DNA of 64,000 nucleotides from an uncultured Rhizobium sp. (GTDB lineage Bacteria; Pseudomonadota; Alphaproteobacteria; Rhizobiales; Rhizobiaceae): NCBI GenBank assembly GCA_945952315.1, contig CAMFIE010000006.1, positions 62,001 to 126,000 of the forward strand, read 5' to 3'. Shown piece by piece: positions 60,932 to 64,000 of this stretch (position 1 is its first letter; each line of letters starts with the position of its first letter). The notes under the pieces were generated by a model. It saw only the letters and a program-made list of their open reading frames with translations, ran no database searches and was not told where the DNA came from. The position numbers and the translations under genes were made by a program.

Positions 60932-63004
60932 ATGCGGCAGAAAATTGCCATTCGTCTTCTCTCGGGCGCCGCCATGGCGGCCCTTGTGTTGAGCTTTGCC
61001 CCGTCTGCCTTTGCTGCGGGTTCCGGCGAGACTGCGCCTGCGGCGGTGGAGCAGACGTTTGATCCGGGCACCATCGGCTCCTTCTCCGGGGCCTTTCTTG
61101 CCGCCCGCACCGCCGATGTGGACCGCGACTATGCCAATGCCATCGCGCTTTACAAAAAGGCGCTGGAGCTCGAGCCGGACAATACCGAAATCCGCGAGCG
61201 GCTGATGGTCGCCTCCTTCCTCTCCGGTGATTTCGACGGCGGGGTGAAGATTGCCGAGCAGCTGAAATCCGATGTCGCCGTGGAGCGCATCACCATCGTA
61301 ACCCGCGGGCTCGATGCGCTGCGCCGTGGCGATTATGCAGGCGCTGGCAAACTGTTCAAATATGAGGGGCCGAACGATCTCGACCGGCTGATGAACAGCC
61401 TGCTTCTCGCCTGGTCCACCTTCGGCGAGGGCAAGAAGGACGAGGCGCTGAAGATGATCACCGACCTCAAGGGGCCGGAATGGTTTGCGATCTTCAAGAA
61501 TTATCATGCTGGCGCGATGGCGGCCGCAGCCGGTGACATCCACAAGGCGCGCTCGCTTCTCAATGCCGCCGTGGTGGACAAGGATGGCGGCTCGACCGCG
61601 CCCGATACCTACATGCGCGCCGTAATGGCGCTCGCCCGGCTGGAAGCGGCCGATGGTAATAAGCAGAAGGCAGCGGATGCGATTGCCGTCGGCGACCAGT
61701 TCATCAACAATTACGCGCCGCTGAAGGCGCTTGGCGATGCGATTGCCAAGGGCGACAAGCCGGAGCAGCAGGTAAAGACCGCCGCGCAAGGGGCGGCTGC
61801 CGTGCTCTTTTCCATCGGCGGCGCGCTGAACCGGCAGGGTGCGGATGAGGCGGTTGCGCTTTATCTCAACGTGTCCCACGCGCTTGATCCCGACAGCGCC
61901 GATACGCTGGTGCTGCTGGGCGGCCTTGCGGAAGCGGGCGGGCAGTCGGAAAAGGCCGTGGAATTTTACCGGCAGGTGCCGGAAAGTTCGCCGCTGCGCC
62001 GCATTTCCGAGCTGCAGCTCGGCCTTGCCCTTGCCACCACCGGCAAGCAGGACGAGGCCCGCAAGCACCTGAAGGCGCTGATCGAGAGCGACCCGAAGGA
62101 TATCCGCTCCTATCTCGCCTATGGCAGCGTGCTTTCCGATGCCAAGGACTATCCGGAAATGGCGAAGAACTACGATCAGGCCATTGCCGAAGTGGGCAAT
62201 GTGAAGGATCGCAGCCTCTGGTCGCTCTATTTCCAGCGCGGCATTGCCTATGAGCGGCTGAAGCAGTGGGAAACCGCCGAGCCGAACTTCAAGAAGGCGC
62301 TGGAGCTCAATCCGGACCAGCCGCAGGTGCTGAACTATCTCGGCTATACCTGGGTGGACCAGAACCGGAACCTCAAGGAAGGCATGAACATGATCAAGCG
62401 CGCCGTCGAGCTTCGGCCCGACGACGGCTATATCGTCGACAGTCTCGGCTGGGCCTATTATCGCCTTGGCCGCTTTGCCGATGCGACCGAGCAGCTGGAG
62501 CGCGCGGCCGAACTGAAGGCCGGTGACGCGACGATCAACGACCATCTGGGGGACGCCTACTGGCGGGTCGACCGCAAGCGCGAGGCCGTCTACCAATGGC
62601 AGCGCGCGCTGGTGATGAAGCCGGAAGCCGCCGAAATTCCGAAGATCGAGGCAAAGATCAAGAATGGCCTGCCGGAACTGACGCCGGAAGAAAAGGCCAA
62701 TGCCGAAAAGGCAGCGCCCGCTACCAAGGATGCAACCAAGGATGCCGCCGAGCCCGCGCCGAAGGACCCTTCGAGTAGTGGCGAAAGTGGCAAGGCGCCA
62801 GTGGTGGAGCCCACGGAGGCTTCCGCAGCCGACGCCACCGATTACACCGTGATCGAGGGTGACAGCATCTGGCGGATCGCCAAGAAACTGCTCGGCGACT
62901 GGAAGCGCGGCATCGAGATCATCAGGCTCAATCCGGATCTCATGAAGAATCCGGACCGGCTGAAGATCGGCCAGGTGCTGAAGGTGCCCGCAGGCGCAAA
63001 CTGA
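60932..63004 (+). CDS. Tetratricopeptide-repeat protein with C-terminal LysM domain
   Basis: This protein is about 690 residues from ATG 60932 (AAAGG upstream; ATG 60917 is in frame). A signal peptide (IRLLSGAAMAALVLSFAPSA) is followed by a helical TPR region with repeats such as YANAIALYKKALELEPDNTE and AEPNFKKALELNPDQPQVL. There is then a disordered Ala/Pro/Lys-rich linker, and a LysM domain at about 636-688 (YTVIEGDSIWRIAKKLLGDW...LKIGQVLKVPAG), which binds peptidoglycan. It is probably periplasmic or outer-membrane linked, acting in envelope organisation. It is followed 11 bases later by ispE, likely co-transcribed. Confidence 0.9.
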   Translation: MRQKIAIRLLSGAAMAALVLSFAPSAFAAGSGETAPAAVEQTFDPGTIGSFSGAFLAARTADVDRDYANAIALYKKALELEPDNTEIRERLMVASFLSGDFDGGVKIAEQLKSDVAVERITIVTRGLDALRRGDYAGAGKLFKYEGPNDLDRLMNSLLLAWSTFGEGKKDEALKMITDLKGPEWFAIFKNYHAGAMAAAAGDIHKARSLLNAAVVDKDGGSTAPDTYMRAVMALARLEAADGNKQKAADAIAVGDQFINNYAPLKALGDAIAKGDKPEQQVKTAAQGAAAVLFSIGGALNRQGADEAVALYLNVSHALDPDSADTLVLLGGLAEAGGQSEKAVEFYRQVPESSPLRRISELQLGLALATTGKQDEARKHLKALIESDPKDIRSYLAYGSVLSDAKDYPEMAKNYDQAIAEVGNVKDRSLWSLYFQRGIAYERLKQWETAEPNFKKALELNPDQPQVLNYLGYTWVDQNRNLKEGMNMIKRAVELRPDDGYIVDSLGWAYYRLGRFADATEQLERAAELKAGDATINDHLGDAYWRVDRKREAVYQWQRALVMKPEAAEIPKIEAKIKNGLPELTPEEKANAEKAAPATKDATKDAAEPAPKDPSSSGESGKAPVVEPTEASAADATDYTVIEGDSIWRIAKKLLGDWKRGIEIIRLNPDLMKNPDRLKIGQVLKVPAGAN

Positions 63005-63015
63005 GCCGCAACCGG

Positions 63016-63876
63016 ATGGTGAGCCTCAGCGAACCGGCCCATGCCAAGATCAACCTCGCCCTGCATGTGACCGGGCAGCGCAGTGATGGCTATCACCTGA
63101 TCGACAGTCTGGTGACCTTCACGGAGGCAGGCGACCGGATCGACGCAACACCGGCCGAGGCTGACCGCTTCACGCTTTCCGGCCCCTTTGCCGCTTCACT
63201 TCAGGGCGCGGATGCGGCCGACAATCTGGTGCTGAAGGCGCGCGATGCGCTGCGCGCTGCCCTTGCCGCCCGGGGCGGGAGCGCCCCTTTCGTGCATCTC
63301 CATCTCGTAAAGAACCTGCCGGTCTCCTCCGGCATTGGCGGCGGCTCGGCGGATGCGGCAGCCACCATCCGCGTGCTCGAACGCCTCTGGCAGGCGCGCC
63401 TGCCGGAAGCGGAGCGCGACCGGCTGGCGCTGAAACTCGGGGCGGATCTGCCGATGTGCCTGCGCTCGCGCCCGCTGATTGCCCGTGGCATCGGCGAGGA
63501 GATCACGCCGGTTACGCTGCCCGCCCTGCCGATCCTGCTCGTCAATCCGCTGAAGCCGGTCTCGACACCGGCAATCTTCCGGCTGCTGACAAACAAGGAG
63601 AACCCGCCGATGCCGGCCTTCGGCCCTTTCGAAACGCTCGCCAGCCTGAAGCCTCTGCGCAATGACCTGCAAGGTCCGGCGGAAAGGCTGGAACCGGCGA
63701 TTTCCACCGTTCTTCAACGACTGGCAGCAAGCGGCGCGACCGTCGTTCGCATGTCCGGCTCCGGCGCCACCTGCTTTGCGCTTTATGCCGACCACCCAAG
63801 CCTTTACCGCGCGGCAGAGGCGATGAAGGCCACCGAGCCCGACTGGTTCATCTGCCCGACCCTTACCCTCGCCTGA
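63016..63876 (+). CDS. ispE: 4-(cytidine 5'-diphospho)-2-C-methyl-D-erythritol kinase
   Basis: This 286-residue GHMP kinase phosphorylates CDP-methylerythritol in the non-mevalonate isoprenoid route. HAKINLALHVTGQRSDGYHLID at the N-terminus and the ATP loop LPVSSGIGGGSADAAATIR are family hallmarks; VVRMSGSGATCFALY near the C-terminus completes the fold. ATG 63016 or GTG 63019 may start translation. It supplies precursors for the polyprenyl synthase just upstream. Dxs, the first enzyme of the same route, is encoded at 16463 far from here. Confidence 0.95.
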   Translation: MVSLSEPAHAKINLALHVTGQRSDGYHLIDSLVTFTEAGDRIDATPAEADRFTLSGPFAASLQGADAADNLVLKARDALRAALAARGGSAPFVHLHLVKNLPVSSGIGGGSADAAATIRVLERLWQARLPEAERDRLALKLGADLPMCLRSRPLIARGIGEEITPVTLPALPILLVNPLKPVSTPAIFRLLTNKENPPMPAFGPFETLASLKPLRNDLQGPAERLEPAISTVLQRLAASGATVVRMSGSGATCFALYADHPSLYRAAEAMKATEPDWFICPTLTLA

Positions 63877-63903
63877 CGCCTTTTCAACAGGCGGAACAAT
63901 TTT

Positions 63904-63918
63904 GTTCTTGCAATGTTC
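63904..63918 (+). promoter_or_regulatory. LexA (SOS) box of alphaproteobacterial type
   Basis: GTTC-TTGCAAT-GTTC is the GTTC-N7-GTTC direct repeat recognised by LexA in alphaproteobacteria. It lies in an AT-rich gap after ispE, about 64 bases before an ATG at 63982. An additional GAAC-N6-GTTC half-site pair overlaps it upstream. One or two such strings are expected by chance in a window this size, so position in a promoter-like gap is the main support. Confidence 0.5.
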
Positions 63919-63981
63919 TCTTATTCGCGCTAGGAAAAAAGTCAGAAAACGGGACGGCATCCCTGGGGTTGCCGAAAGACC

Positions 63982-64000
63982 GATGGCCCGGCCAGCGCCG
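63982..64000 (+). CDS. Start of a possible SOS-regulated gene running off the window
   Basis: ATG at 63982 is preceded by GAAAG and encodes MARPAP before the window ends. It lies downstream of the LexA-type box at 63904. Too little is present to name a product, and the ATG may not be the true start. Confidence 0.3.

Noticed and set aside
1-64000. tRNA, rRNA or riboswitch genes
   Set aside because: The intergenic gaps were read by eye and none showed a cloverleaf, rRNA segment or known aptamer; a tRNAscan or Infernal run would be needed to be certain.

Overview
The window looks like chromosomal DNA from an alphaproteobacterium of the Rhizobiaceae (Rhizobium/Agrobacterium/Allorhizobium type). 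The protein-coding part is GC-rich. Gene content and order are typical of that family: HDAC-like protein - xseB - pirin - dxs - tlyA - rlmD, glyQ ... lemA - DUF2207 - glyS, and small families largely known from rhizobia (DUF1217, DUF6101, DUF4424, HPE1-like). I see no rRNA, tRNA, CRISPR array, prophage or insertion sequence. The assignment rests on recognised protein families; no search was run.

Layout. 1-925: a HigBA-like toxin/HTH pair. 980-9707: TauE permease, pdxH, a lipoprotein, a DnaJ-type co-chaperone, fabI, a histidine phosphatase and a 1053-residue GGDEF-EAL sensor. 9832-16269: aroC, a VapBC45-like pair, a YcaQ-like glycosylase, an HDAC-family hydrolase, xseB, a pirin and a methyltransferase. 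16463-23228: dxs, then a nested inverted-repeat element and two divergent-from-tlyA DUF4424 paralogues, then tlyA and rlmD. 23229-29629: fatty/branched acid enzymes (crotonase, acyl-CoA dehydrogenase) with a LiuR-type palindrome upstream, tsaC/Sua5 and an FAD-linked oxidase. 29623-32597: molybdate uptake (modABC), a DNA-binding-only ModE and a ModE-type operator. 32665-36912: a five-repeat DUF1217 protein, a DUF6101 protein and ubiA. 36974-38127: an AT-rich, probably foreign HEPN-like gene followed by two families of dispersed palindromic repeats. 38152-43779: tex, hicAB, purD, a frameshifted HPE1-like gene and a DUF523 gene. 43818-52121: glyS and glyQ, separated by lemA/DUF2207, CDGSH and GST genes, with a VbhA/Fic pair on the opposite strand. 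52323-55221: two tandem TadG/von Willebrand proteins. 55222-55977: a gene-poor, partly AT-rich stretch with a heptamer array, a possible 37-residue membrane peptide and an intrinsic terminator. 55978-63876: an S49 protease, mntH with a Fur/Mur-like box, a methyltransferase, a DUF2007 gene, a decaprenyl diphosphate synthase, a TPR-LysM protein and ispE. A LexA-type box at 63904-63918 precedes a gene that runs off the end.

Functional links. Isoprenoid supply is well represented: dxs and ispE make precursors, the polyprenyl synthase makes the quinone tail, and ubiA attaches it. Molybdate and manganese uptake each carry a recognisable operator. The most unusual content is the accessory layer laid over this housekeeping backbone: four toxin-antitoxin-like modules of different families, a lone HEPN-like gene beside dispersed repeats, nested palindromes beside dxs, and paired paralogues (DUF4424, TadG-VWA). 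No single locus can be called a new system from sequence alone. The best candidates are the HEPN-like gene at 36974-37762, the VbhA/Fic pair with altered motifs, and the small peptide/terminator arrangement at 55617-55840.
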